Positions 1 through 7,201 of a DNA stretch of 64,000 nt are shown here, in pieces. The notes below the pieces were generated by a model that was given only the letters and a program-made list of their open reading frames with translations, ran no database searches and was not told the DNA's origin. The stretch spans positions 3,038,001 to 3,102,000 of the forward strand of contig CP087563.1 of the NCBI GenBank assembly GCA_020974905.1. The letters are read 5' to 3'. Both the position numbers and the translations under genes were made by a program. This stretch comes from Planctomycetes bacterium syqfu (lineage in GTDB: Bacteria > Planctomycetota > Phycisphaerae > Phycisphaerales > Phycisphaeraceae). The first letter of the stretch is position 1; each line of letters opens with the position of its first letter.

Positions 1-420
1 GCGGATCAGTTTTTCATCGACACCGCACTGCCTGGCAATTTCACGATTTGACCACTGCGACCACTCCGTGTCTTCAAGCATGATCAACACGGCCTTGCGC
101 TTGTCGGCATTGCTCCGACGCAAACCATGAGCGGCATTGGCACCCACCGCATGCAGAATCGCATCACGCTGTGTCCCTTGGTGAATGTCAGCCAAGACGA
201 CATCGCAACCGGTCTTCTCCTGAGCCCAGTAGCGATGAAACCCATCGGCAAGCCAGTGATCGCTGCCATCGTAAAACACGGTGATCGGCGGCAACTGAAT
301 GCCTTGGTGATACAGGTCGGCATACTCAGCCACCACCTGTTCATCGATGGACACACGTGATTGTGTCCCCCCATCAATTCGAATCTGATCAAATAGAAGT
401 GTTTGGGGCTCAGTGGCCAT
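1..420 (-). CDS. ParB/Spo0J-like domain protein, partial (cut by left window edge)
   Basis: 140 codons are visible, from an ATG at 420 down to the window edge; the C-terminus lies outside. An SD-like GGAGG lies 8 nt before the ATG. Residues ~10-90 form a ParB/sulfiredoxin-fold domain with LADGFHRYW (57-65), the DGxHR-type ParB box, then GANAAHGLRR (93-102), and the start of an HTH (SQWSNREIAR, 121-130). It is a clear paralogue of the protein at 50223-51014: same start region, same motif order, most residues shared. In phages such proteins are DNA-binding or nuclease/CTPase-like; the exact role is unknown. A copy of repeat R1 lies just upstream. With the other remnants to the right it suggests a second, related prophage to the left. 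Fold assignment is firm; function is inference. Confidence 0.85.
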   Translation of the reverse strand, partial: MATEPQTLLFDQIRIDGGTQSRVSIDEQVVAEYADLYHQGIQLPPITVFYDGSDHWLADGFHRYWAQEKTGCDVVLADIHQGTQRDAILHAVGANAAHGLRRSNADKRKAVLIMLEDTEWSQWSNREIARQCGVDEKLIR

Positions 421-454
421 AGCAATCCTCCACTCGTTGGGTTTGAAATCTGAT

Positions 455-531
455 GTGCGGTATGCCTACTACATCCGCACCTGGCCCGGAAAATCCGCGC
501 GGTTTTCGCTGAAAAAATGATTTTTGTTGAA
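455..531 (-). repeat. R1 repeat, copy 1 (promoter-like module)
   Basis: Read on the minus strand: A/T-rich CATTTTTTCAGCGAAAA, GC-rich middle, then GGATGTAGTAGGCAT. It ends about 35-40 nt before the ParB-like start codon at 420. It shares its layout and orientation with the R1 copies at 846, 1328, 37748 and 53770. Confidence 0.5.
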
Positions 532-621
532 ATTCATGCCGACAACGATTGCTGTCATGTCGTCGTGGCATGGACGTTGTGTCTGATGTCATCCCTTGCA
601 AACATCGATTCCCCACTTCCG

Positions 622-660
622 TCACTGTCTATATCTGCAGCTGGTGCAAATGTGTCCCAC
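622..660 (-). repeat. R2 repeat, copy 1
   Basis: Minus-strand core GCACCAGCTGCAGATATAG followed by ACAGTG. Nearly the same 30-bp string occurs at 1000-1040 and a diverged form at 1920-1955. One frame of each reads FAP(A/D)ADI, so R2 may be a decayed coding tail rather than a regulatory site; TATAGA could equally be a -10 box. Confidence 0.55.
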
Positions 661-671
661 GAAAAATGAAT

Positions 672-748
672 CCCCCTATTTATTACATACACGGCGCAGC
701 GACGATCTATCGGAAAAATGACGGCAATTTTGGCAAATCGTTGAAATT
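672..748 (-). repeat. R1 repeat, copy 2 (diverged)
   Basis: Minus-strand layout: CATTTTTCCGATAG, then CTGCGCCGTGTATGTAATAA, then a G-run. The right part is nearly identical to the copies at 1567 and 1728. Confidence 0.45.
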
Positions 749-845
749 GTCCAGCGCGCCGGGCGCTGCCTTGAGTAGCGTGTTCGTCGATGGTGCTGAT
801 GCTTTGAGTCATGGTCATTATTGGATGCTGTCGTTGGGTTAATCT

Positions 846-925
846 GGCTACCTACTACACCCGCACTTAAGCCGAAAAATCCGCGCGAAATCTGCCGAAA
901 AAATGTTTTTTGTTGAAATTCCTGT
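846..925 (-). repeat. R1 repeat, copy 3
   Basis: Minus strand: TTTCAACAAAAAACATTTTT, CGCGCGGATTTTTCGG, then GTGCGGGTGTAGTAGGTAG. Very similar to copy 1 at 455 over the whole unit. Confidence 0.5.
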
Positions 926-999
926 TTGAAGGAGTTCGCGTCTTGCCCAACGCTTCGTATTTATGCGTGAGTACGACTGCACCCCTTTTACATATCCCC

Positions 1000-1040
1000 T
1001 ACACTGTCTATATCTGCAGCTGGAGCGAATTTGTTTGTCC
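1000..1040 (-). repeat. R2 repeat, copy 2
   Basis: Minus-strand core CTCCAGCTGCAGATATAGAC then AGTGTAGGGG. Matches the R2 copy at 622-660 over ~30 bp with few differences. Confidence 0.55.
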
Positions 1041-1130
1041 CAGAGTTTTTCAAAAAAATCTGAAAATACTTGTCCAACCAGATCATCACACACCCGTCGT
1101 TGGTAATCGCTCATGAAAATACGCATGCCC

Positions 1131-1200
1131 TCTATATAGTTATTACCCGCCGAACCGGTGATTTTGCGCGCTGCGGTTAAAAATAGTGAATTTCACCTAA
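1131..1200 (-). repeat. R1 repeat, copy 4 (diverged)
   Basis: Minus strand: ACTATTTTTAACCG, then GGCGGGTAATAACTATATAG and AGGG. The TAATAA...AGGG end matches the family; the middle is poorly conserved. It overlaps the 3' end of the gpW-position gene fragment. Confidence 0.3.
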
Positions 1201-1302
1201 CCCGCCGGCACCACGTTGCCCTGCGACATCCAAGTGCTGACCGTCACCAGGCACCTCCGCAGGTGCAACAGCGTTTTCCCCAACGGCGTTTTCGTCTGTC
1301 AT
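1177..1302 (-). pseudogene. Truncated copy of the gpW-position phage head gene
   Basis: An ATG at 1302 opens 41 codons starting MTDENAVGENAVAPAEV and containing VPGDGQH. This matches the start of the 65-residue protein at 37526-37723 (MTDSVENNIEENAAAPAEV, then VDGQHV), but the conserved C-terminal half (DRYLASKKA...KGLGIKVFKI) is missing and a stop follows. R1 copy 5 lies just upstream, as in the intact locus. I read this as a decayed duplicate from a related prophage. Confidence 0.6.
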
Positions 1303-1327
1303 GATTTCCCCTTGACCTTTTGTGGCG

Positions 1328-1411
1328 TCCCTACATTACTAGTTGCCGATACCTCGATTTTTGACGAGTGGTTTTTGCCAAAAAAATGAAAAAAGTGCAG
1401 ATTGTTGGGAT
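1328..1411 (-). repeat. R1 repeat, copy 5 (almost identical to the one at 37748)
   Basis: About 85 bp match the copy at 37748-37832 with only a few substitutions, including TATCGGCAACTAGTAATGTA and TTTTTTGGCAAAAACCA on the minus strand. The flanks also align: on the upstream side a decayed terminase 3' end (about 1411-1480), on the downstream side the gpW-like fragment. Confidence 0.85.
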
Positions 1412-1566
1412 ACGGTGTGGTGAATGGCTCTAAAATGCCATTGCTGCCTGACAGAACGTCGCAGGCACGGGCACATGGCATGGTGCATCAACACCTTGGT
1501 CAATCCGACAGCGTCCTCTTGGATGTTGTACCCAGGTATATCAATTCCCCAACCCCGAAAAATATG

Positions 1567-1640
1567 AAACCCTCCCACTTATTACATAACCGGCGCAGAC
1601 CAAAACTGTCCGTGATTTTGACGAAAAAAATGAAAATAGT
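1567..1640 (-). repeat. R1 repeat, copy 6
   Basis: Minus strand: AACTATTTTCATTTTTTTCG, GGACAGTTTTGGTCTGCGCC, then GGTTATGTAATAAGTGGG. Strong match to the copy at 1728. Confidence 0.55.
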
Positions 1641-1727
1641 TACAAAAACCAAACCATCGCCCCGTGTAGCTGCGTTTCCATCGATGGTACAGTCCAACAT
1701 ATCCAATCCAGAAATCGACAAAAATGA

Positions 1728-1803
1728 TTCCCCCCCATTTATTACATACACGGCGCAGAGCAAAACTGTCCACAATTTTGAAGGAAAGTATGAAAATAGT
1801 TGG
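1728..1803 (-). repeat. R1 repeat, copy 7
   Basis: Minus strand: AACTATTTTCATACTTTCC, TGGACAGTTTTGCTCTGCGC, then GTATGTAATAAATGGGGG. Matches copy 6 over about 70 bp. Confidence 0.55.
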
Positions 1804-1894
1804 TGACCACTGATAAATACCCTGTACTTGGTTCGATATTAACCTCCCATATCTATTCCAGGTGCATGCAGGTTGATGGACAACATTCCTCCTT

Positions 1895-2155
1895 TCATAC
1901 CATCTCCTTATTGCTGGGCACACCCTCTATATCTGCATCTGGAGCAAAAATGTTGCGCTGTTTTTCAATTTTTTTTAAATAATCCTCGATAAGGCGCTCC
2001 CGGATGCGCGGGATGTTGCAGTTCCCAGGGCATCGATACACGTCGATGCGGTATACATCAGCCATGGCGACTGGCATGCCAGCTCGCTCCATGTACCAAT
2101 TCGAGCAACCACGACTTGCCCTGCCCTCGATGGCTGCTCCATCTTCGAGAGGCAA
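1895..2155 (-). CDS. Short open frame, possible gene fragment
   Basis: A frame of up to 86 codons with a plausible protein-like composition (GMPVAMADVYRIDVYRCPG near its middle, RIRERLIEDYLKKI after it) and a C-terminal FAPDADIEGV that is also found, decayed, in the two other R2 copies. I do not recognise the family. R1 copy 8 lies just upstream, in the same position that R1 takes ahead of real phage genes. It may be an intact small gene or a remnant; start codon uncertain. Confidence 0.25.
   Translation of the reverse strand: MPLEDGAAIEGRASRGCSNWYMERAGMPVAMADVYRIDVYRCPGNCNIPRIRERLIEDYLKKIEKQRNIFAPDADIEGVPSNKEMV
1920..1955 (-). repeat. R2 repeat, copy 3 (diverged)
   Basis: Minus-strand core GCTCCAGATGCAGATATAG followed by AGGGTG; same order as the copies at 622 and 1000. 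Confidence 0.45.
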
Positions 2156-2165
2156 AACACGAGCC

Positions 2166-2250
2166 CCTCTATTGGTTACCTATGCCATTTCGGATCGCGA
2201 AATTCAAAAATTCTCAATTTAAGCCCGATTTTTCCAAAAAAATCGTACAC
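2166..2250 (-). repeat. R1 repeat, copy 8 (diverged)
   Basis: Minus strand: GATTTTTTTGGAAAAATCGG, AT-rich middle, then GCATAGGTAACCAATAGAGG. It overlaps the last ~10 codons (RFFWKNRA) of the hypothetical gene at 2219-3424, suggesting the repeat landed at, or replaced, the gene's natural 3' end. Confidence 0.4.
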
Positions 2251-3424
2251 TTGACCGCTTAAGCCGACCTCCGATCCCCATCGCTTCATTGATGATCCCG
2301 GTGAGCATGGCCAGATCATTTTCGATTTGCAGTTCCCACACGTTGTCGCGATCCTGGCGGGCGCGCTCCAAATCGACAAGCAGTTCAGCAGCTTGAGCAC
2401 GGTAGGCTTTGATCGCTTCCCAATCTGAAATGTGACCAAGGGGTTCGAGCAGTGGGTTCGTCGCGGATTCAAGGCCAGCCTCGATGGCATCGTGCGTATT
2501 GATGGCATGATCGCAACAATCAATCGCGGCCCTGCCAACAATGTCGATGGCAGGTATGGACTCGCCGGGAGAACAGAGCAGTGCATGAATATAGCTGGCA
2601 CCGAGCCAGGGCAAGACCGTAAATGGTTCCCGGCCACGGAATCGCACCTGCCATGCCCCACCGCTTCGGCGGAAAATGTTCTCTGGTAAATGATCAATGG
2701 GCTCTTGCGGAATACCGGGGATGCCCATCGACACAAAGCCCTGGAGATACTCTTCCCAGTCCTGTGTTTGCCGCAAGGTGTCGCCATCTGCTTCGACCAC
2801 TTCACACAGCGGGACCAGCAATGTGTTGTGCAAACGTGCTGCATCGAGGGTTTCGTCAAGCCAATGCATGCGCGTGGGCGTGAGTAGAATGGCACCTGGA
2901 CGTTTGCTGAAAACGATCTGTCGGTACACTTCAAACTGAAGATCATGTGGCGATGTGTGGATCAGCAGGTGAACAGGAAACAAAGCCGACTTCTTCGGTT
3001 CCCAGTTACCGATTTGAATTGAGCGTGCATCTTGATCCACTGGTGTCCTGGAGACGCATACCCTATTCAACGCGTTAGCAAGTGACGATCTGAGTGCATG
3101 GAGGCAAAGTCGATATCGAACGACATCCCCGGCAAGCAGGCTTGAGCCCGCCTGGTTATCCGTTTCGTCTCTGACAAGAATATCACCGTCCCGTTGACAC
3201 GCATTATTCAACGGAAAACCACGGCGGCGGGAAATAGGGTATGCGGTTGAAGGTGTTTTAAGGGGCTCAAGGAATCGCTGTGCTACCGATCTCGATTCCC
3301 CGCCCCCCAAAACTTGCTGCCATTCGTCAAAGGCAGCGGTGCGATCGGGACGTGACTCAAGCCACTCCCAAAACCTCACCAATCCCGGCACCAACACCCT
3401 CCGAATGCATGACGGCAACGACAC
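2219..3424 (-). CDS. Hypothetical protein, ~401 aa
   Basis: A long minus-strand frame with protein-like composition. No family I can name with confidence. The N-terminal ~130 residues are Arg-rich (LESRPDRTAAF; RYRLCLHALRSS), the middle has a hydrophobic core pattern (AILLTPTRMHWLDE, ~190-203), and the C-terminus is a predicted helix rich in acidic and polar residues (ERARQDRDNVWELQIENDL). The start is uncertain: 3424 is a TTG without a clear SD, and other TTG/GTG codons follow closely. The last ~10 residues are encoded by an R1 repeat, so the true ancestral end may have been GIGGRLKRS. It lies in the prophage remnant, but could be a host gene. Confidence 0.55.
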   Translation of the reverse strand: MSLPSCIRRVLVPGLVRFWEWLESRPDRTAAFDEWQQVLGGGESRSVAQRFLEPLKTPSTAYPISRRRGFPLNNACQRDGDILVRDETDNQAGSSLLAGDVVRYRLCLHALRSSLANALNRVCVSRTPVDQDARSIQIGNWEPKKSALFPVHLLIHTSPHDLQFEVYRQIVFSKRPGAILLTPTRMHWLDETLDAARLHNTLLVPLCEVVEADGDTLRQTQDWEEYLQGFVSMGIPGIPQEPIDHLPENIFRRSGGAWQVRFRGREPFTVLPWLGASYIHALLCSPGESIPAIDIVGRAAIDCCDHAINTHDAIEAGLESATNPLLEPLGHISDWEAIKAYRAQAAELLVDLERARQDRDNVWELQIENDLAMLTGIINEAMGIGGRLKRSSVRFFWKNRA

Positions 3425-3875
3425 GACGTGTCAGCATCATGGCTGACACATATCGCATGTTCTGGACCACTTTGGATTCCTTTCCCCGGCCATGAGTAGG
3501 CCAGTCAATAAGACCACCCCGCCAGCATGTGGCAAGTGAACTTGCAGCAAATGGCGCGCCGAGGAACGGATTTTGAGAATATGTTGAATGAAGTGATATA
3601 TTGAAATGGGCATGCTGTGACGGCTGCCACAAATGACAATACGACATGCCGATCTATCATGCTGGCGGACAGCTTTATATATCTTGAATCATCGCCATCA
3701 AACCATGCATATCGCCACCATTGACACCCTGTTTTACCTGATCAGGTTTACCCCAAAGGGTATATATGATGAATATATTCTTATAATACCAATGGCCCTT
3801 GAAAACATATATTAATATTGATATTTTCTATCCCCCACCTGTCTATTTGTTCCCCATTTTTTACAGGAGTTCCCC
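3425..3875. other. Intergenic stretch without a supported gene
   Basis: Open frames here are short and lack SD sequences. The right half (3760-3870) is very A/T-rich with TATAT runs and probably carries the promoter for the gene at 3876; no precise -35/-10 pair can be fixed by eye. Confidence 0.5.
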
Positions 3876-4289
3876 ATGACAACATCCAACATCGCAATCG
3901 AACTGCGCAAACTCGTGCAACAGCTTCATGACGAACGTGCAGAACACGTCAAGGCCATCGAGGCCATTGATCAGACGTTCCATGAATTGGGACTTGACTC
4001 GCACAAACCAATCGTCAAACCGCAACGTGGACGGCCCGCTGGCAGCAAAAACACTGTAAACAATGGGGAAAATGTTAAACGCAAGATATCTACAGCCACT
4101 GCTGACACATTCGTATTGTCATTCATTCAGGCCAACCCCGGCTGTACAACGGCGCAAGTCAATGAGCATTGGATAACAGCAGGCCGCAATGGCAAGGCCG
4201 ATCAGACGCTGTTCAAGCTTGTGAAGTCTGGCCAAATTGCACGCAAGAATATTAAGGGGAGACGAGGAAGTATGTACACCATAAGGTAG
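3876..4289 (+). CDS. Small coiled-coil plus winged-helix DNA-binding protein
   Basis: 137 residues. ATG at 3876 preceded by AGGAG with good spacing. Residues ~5-40 form an amphipathic helix (RKLVQQLHDERAEHVKAIEA), then a basic GRPAGSK linker resembling an AT-hook, and a C-terminal ~60-residue winged-helix-like domain (TTAQVNEHW, GQIARKNIKG). It is paralogous to the protein at 54598-55011: the helix, the GRP linker and the C-terminal block align almost throughout. Both genes lie at the end of a phage segment next to a copy of the structured element. A small phage-end transcription factor is the likely role; the target is unknown. A terminator follows directly. Confidence 0.8.
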   Translation: MTTSNIAIELRKLVQQLHDERAEHVKAIEAIDQTFHELGLDSHKPIVKPQRGRPAGSKNTVNNGENVKRKISTATADTFVLSFIQANPGCTTAQVNEHWITAGRNGKADQTLFKLVKSGQIARKNIKGRRGSMYTIR

Positions 4290-4318
4290 TTAATATTTTC
4301 ACAAACCAGATCATATAT

Positions 4319-4345
4319 AACCCAGCTTTAAGCTGGGTTTTTATT
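4319..4345 (+). terminator. Rho-independent terminator
   Basis: CCCAGC (4321-4326), 5-nt loop, GCTGGG (4332-4337), then TTTTTA. It lies 30 nt after the stop of the gene ending at 4289. Confidence 0.85.
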
Positions 4346-4359
4346 TATATATTCCGCAT

Positions 4360-4600
4360 GCCCTTCCCACTCACATATTGGAAGGGTGATCATACTATCG
4401 TCCCGGAAAGGAGACGGAACCACCATGAGCTAAACTAATTCGTCAGGCTATTCCCCCAGCCTGAACTTTACTATTTTAACCGATATGAACCTTGTGGGGT
4501 AAAAAGATAGTTTTGCAAACTATGTTATCTCCTCCACTATCAGCAACAACATTATAAATCATTTATTTACAATCAATTGACACAAACTCAATGAACTATT
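4360..4600 (+). ncRNA. Candidate structured RNA / phage-end element, left copy
   Basis: The first ~110 bp match 55939-56066 with about six differences. Helices visible in both copies: CCCTTCC/GGAAGGG (4361-4386), CGTC/GACG around CCGGAAAGGA, TCAGGCT/AGCCTGA (4443-4464), and a 3' arm with GTGG/CCAC, GGTAA/TTATC and ATAGTTT/AAACTAT (4507-4523). In the 3' arm the copies differ in sequence but keep pairing: an A-U pair in the right copy is G-U here, and a G-C pair is lost from both sides. Such changes favour a transcribed RNA on the + strand. I do not recognise it as a known riboswitch, tmRNA, SRP or RNase P RNA. It could alternatively be an attachment or end sequence of the phage. Confidence 0.55.
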
Positions 4601-4717
4601 TATGTTACTCACTCAAAACCAAATCCACATAGCTATCAAGTCCCTATCAACTGATGCAATTCTGTCGACCACATAAAAATACCACGTATCATACAGTAAT
4701 TATAATTTGATACACCT

Positions 4718-6004
4718 TTATTTGTTTATATGTCTCGTTTCTGCATTTAATTCTTTAGTATTTTTCCATAAACTAGTCATAGCAATCAATGGATTGTGCC
4801 CAAGATAGTCAGGACAGGGACAGTTTTGCTTAGTACCGGGTTTTCTCGCAACTTTTCTTGGATCACCACCGAATGGGTGATAGAACTCCCATATGGTTCC
4901 AGTTTGTTCAAATTGTTTCGCGGACTGATCCAATGCTTTTTCCAACAAAGTTTCGGCAGCATCTGAACGTTGGTATCGCAAACAACCAAGTGCGACCCAA
5001 TATGTCATGGAATTCCATGCAGGGCCACGCCACATTCGCAATTCAAATCGCGGATCGTCCATTGAAACAGTGGTTAATGGATGATCGGAAAGAAATAGTT
5101 GCGGATCCATCAGATTCTCAATCACACCATTGGCTTGCGATTCTGTTGCAGCGCCGACAATCATGGGCCATGTACCTTCAATTGTCATGACGCGGCTATC
5201 TGGAACATCTACATTCCAAATATCATGAAAAAACCGGGTTTGGTGTGAATAGAGTTTGTCCTGGATAAATTCACGTAATTGTTGTGATTTTTTTATGTAA
5301 TCAGAAACATCATTTTTCAGGCACTTTCCCCAAATTGTTACCATCTCGTACAAAGCAAATAGATGTGATGTTGCATCAACGCAAGCATATGGTCCTGATT
5401 GTGTATTAAGAAAACGGACCCCATCGTCAACACCGCTCTCCCACGTATGATTGAGGATGTCTGTATAGTAAAAGCCTTGATGATCAGCAGATCGGTTTTT
5501 CTCAAACCATTCAATCTGGCGTACCAAAACTAAAAAACTTCGTTCTCTGAATGCAACCGTATCATAATGTGGATGCAACTTGAATAATTTCTCGACAGCA
5601 TAAGGCCATACAGGCGGATGCCCAGCAACTTGATTCCATTGTGGTTTTCCTTCACCAAACCATATTGAACCAGGCAACAAACCATCTTCCTGTTGTACTG
5701 TAAAATTATTCACTAATTGTTGATACGCATGTTCTGGTTCCGCTTGCATCACATCTAATACTGCATGCACGATATCCCAGTGACCAAATGCCGGCCCATA
5801 ACAATATCCGGGGCCAATTTCTTCCCAGGGATATGTAAAGGGAAATTCAGCTTGATGGATTGATTTTTCATGAAGTCTAGCAACATAGGTAAGCATCGAA
5901 CACCATTCCGGCTTGCCGATGCCCTGCACAAAATCTTGCAATTTTTTTAACACTGATACAGTCTCTGGCCTAATTATTGATTCTGAATTATGTAAAAACG
6001 TCAA
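4718..6004 (-). CDS. GH63/MGH1-like (alpha/alpha)6-barrel glycoside hydrolase
   Basis: 428 residues, cytoplasmic (no signal peptide). The repeated helical pattern and motifs fit the mannosylglycerate-hydrolase/GH63 clan: GPGYCYGPAFGHWD (~45-58), LLPGSIWFGEG, WESGVDDGVRF (~189-199), WRGPAWNSMTYW (~329-340) and, near the end, GTIWEFYHPFGGDP (~370-383), where the Asp and Glu are likely catalytic. It would trim oligosaccharides imported by the cell; the substrate is not evident. The start is a TTG at 6004; no better in-frame start is seen until an internal Met ~38 codons later. It is the last gene of the minus-strand cluster with the regulator at 6110 and the GH42-like gene at 7202. Confidence 0.8.
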   Translation of the reverse strand: MTFLHNSESIIRPETVSVLKKLQDFVQGIGKPEWCSMLTYVARLHEKSIHQAEFPFTYPWEEIGPGYCYGPAFGHWDIVHAVLDVMQAEPEHAYQQLVNNFTVQQEDGLLPGSIWFGEGKPQWNQVAGHPPVWPYAVEKLFKLHPHYDTVAFRERSFLVLVRQIEWFEKNRSADHQGFYYTDILNHTWESGVDDGVRFLNTQSGPYACVDATSHLFALYEMVTIWGKCLKNDVSDYIKKSQQLREFIQDKLYSHQTRFFHDIWNVDVPDSRVMTIEGTWPMIVGAATESQANGVIENLMDPQLFLSDHPLTTVSMDDPRFELRMWRGPAWNSMTYWVALGCLRYQRSDAAETLLEKALDQSAKQFEQTGTIWEFYHPFGGDPRKVARKPGTKQNCPCPDYLGHNPLIAMTSLWKNTKELNAETRHINK

Positions 6005-6109
6005 ACTATTTTTTCCACAAAACCAGTACTACTTGACATATAGATAAGGTATATGCAATTTCTCATTTATATAATGTAAAATATATTGTTATTTCTCGAA
6101 CCAAACGTA

Positions 6110-7192
6110 TCACGCCGTATCACGTAACATCAGTTGGCCGTTAACTTGGATTCGCAAATCATTCCGGAAACCTTTATTGATCATTTCGTTAGATTTTTGA
6201 ATCAAGAGCTTACCTATTTCTTCATAATTACTTCGTATGGCTGAAATTGTCGGATCTATTTTATCGAAATCATCAAAATCGTCATAAACCAGCAACGGCT
6301 TATCATCGGGCATTTTAAGATTCATTGCCTTTAGTGTTTCGTAAGCCACAAGACCACAAGATCCATTAGCAGCAAAGACAACGGATGTATTCAATATGGC
6401 ATTTTCAAGCTGCTCGCGATCAAGACGCAGTAACTTAGGGTGATGAGGGTGAATTGGCATAACCCAATCCTGGTCAAATTCTATATTGTTTTTCTTCAAC
6501 GCTTGGCAATACCCATCAAACCTTCCTTTAATATGATTATCTAATCCTCCATTGGGATATAAAAAAAGCACTTTTTTCGTGTTATATGTATTGATAAGAT
6601 AATTAACAGCTTTTTGAGTAATCTGACACGTTTCGACACCAATTTGATTGAACTCCCCATGAGGGTAGGTTCGAACGATATAAGGTACCTTTTGGCTGAC
6701 CAAGGACGGAATGATTTCATCCATATGATTTTCATACAATGCAACAAAGGCATGGTTAGCCCCCATTGCTAGAATGGAATCGACTTTCTCTTCCAATGTG
6801 TCATCCTGATGCAGAAAAAGAATTCGCAAATTGACATGCAAGTTTCTTGCTTCATTCCCCATCGCATTGATAATTTTGGATGCAGTCCAAGATCGCTGAT
6901 GAAAAAGATCGTCTCCAATAGAGCTAATTTTCATCATCACATTGATTGTATTTTTCAGGGCTTTTTTATTTTTAACAATAACAGTCCCTTTCCCGGGGCA
7001 ACGTACCACCCACCCCATTCCTTCAAGAACAATCAAACTCTTCATGGCAGTGTTTCTAGCCACACCATATTTTTCCATGATCAACTTTTCTGAAATGGTT
7101 TCAGATTCAAACCGGTTGGAAACGATCTCACTTCGTATCTGATCCGCCAGATCAGAGAACAAGCGTTTGGTTGGATTAGTTTTTTCAATCAT
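6110..7192 (-). CDS. GntR-type transcriptional regulator with LacI-like sugar-binding domain
   Basis: 360 residues. The N-terminal ~75 residues are a GntR winged HTH (LADQIRSEIVSNRF; EKYGVARNTAMKSL), followed from ~85 by a periplasmic-binding-protein-like ligand domain (AHVFVALYENHM-like region, VLFLYPNGGLDNH, VVFAANGSCGLVAYE, LLVYDDFDDFD). This AraR-like architecture senses a sugar and controls a catabolic cluster. The ATG at 7192 overlaps the end of the upstream glycosidase gene (stop at 7202-7204 within 10 nt), so the two are probably co-transcribed, which implies autoregulation of the cluster. The ligand is unknown. Confidence 0.88.
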   Translation of the reverse strand: MIEKTNPTKRLFSDLADQIRSEIVSNRFESETISEKLIMEKYGVARNTAMKSLIVLEGMGWVVRCPGKGTVIVKNKKALKNTINVMMKISSIGDDLFHQRSWTASKIINAMGNEARNLHVNLRILFLHQDDTLEEKVDSILAMGANHAFVALYENHMDEIIPSLVSQKVPYIVRTYPHGEFNQIGVETCQITQKAVNYLINTYNTKKVLFLYPNGGLDNHIKGRFDGYCQALKKNNIEFDQDWVMPIHPHHPKLLRLDREQLENAILNTSVVFAANGSCGLVAYETLKAMNLKMPDDKPLLVYDDFDDFDKIDPTISAIRSNYEEIGKLLIQKSNEMINKGFRNDLRIQVNGQLMLRDTA

Positions 7193-7201
7193 TGCTTGGG
7201 A

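Noticed and set aside
430-2260. R1/R2 repeats as CRISPR or integron attC array
   Set aside because: Units are irregularly spaced and too diverged for CRISPR, and lack the conserved ends and palindromic form of attC sites; no cas genes or integron integrase is seen.
4360-4600. Structured element as tmRNA, SRP RNA, RNase P RNA or a known riboswitch
   Set aside because: No tRNA-like ends, no SRP GGAAG/GGAGCA pairing context, no RNase P CR motifs and no recognised aptamer core; kept as an unknown candidate RNA.
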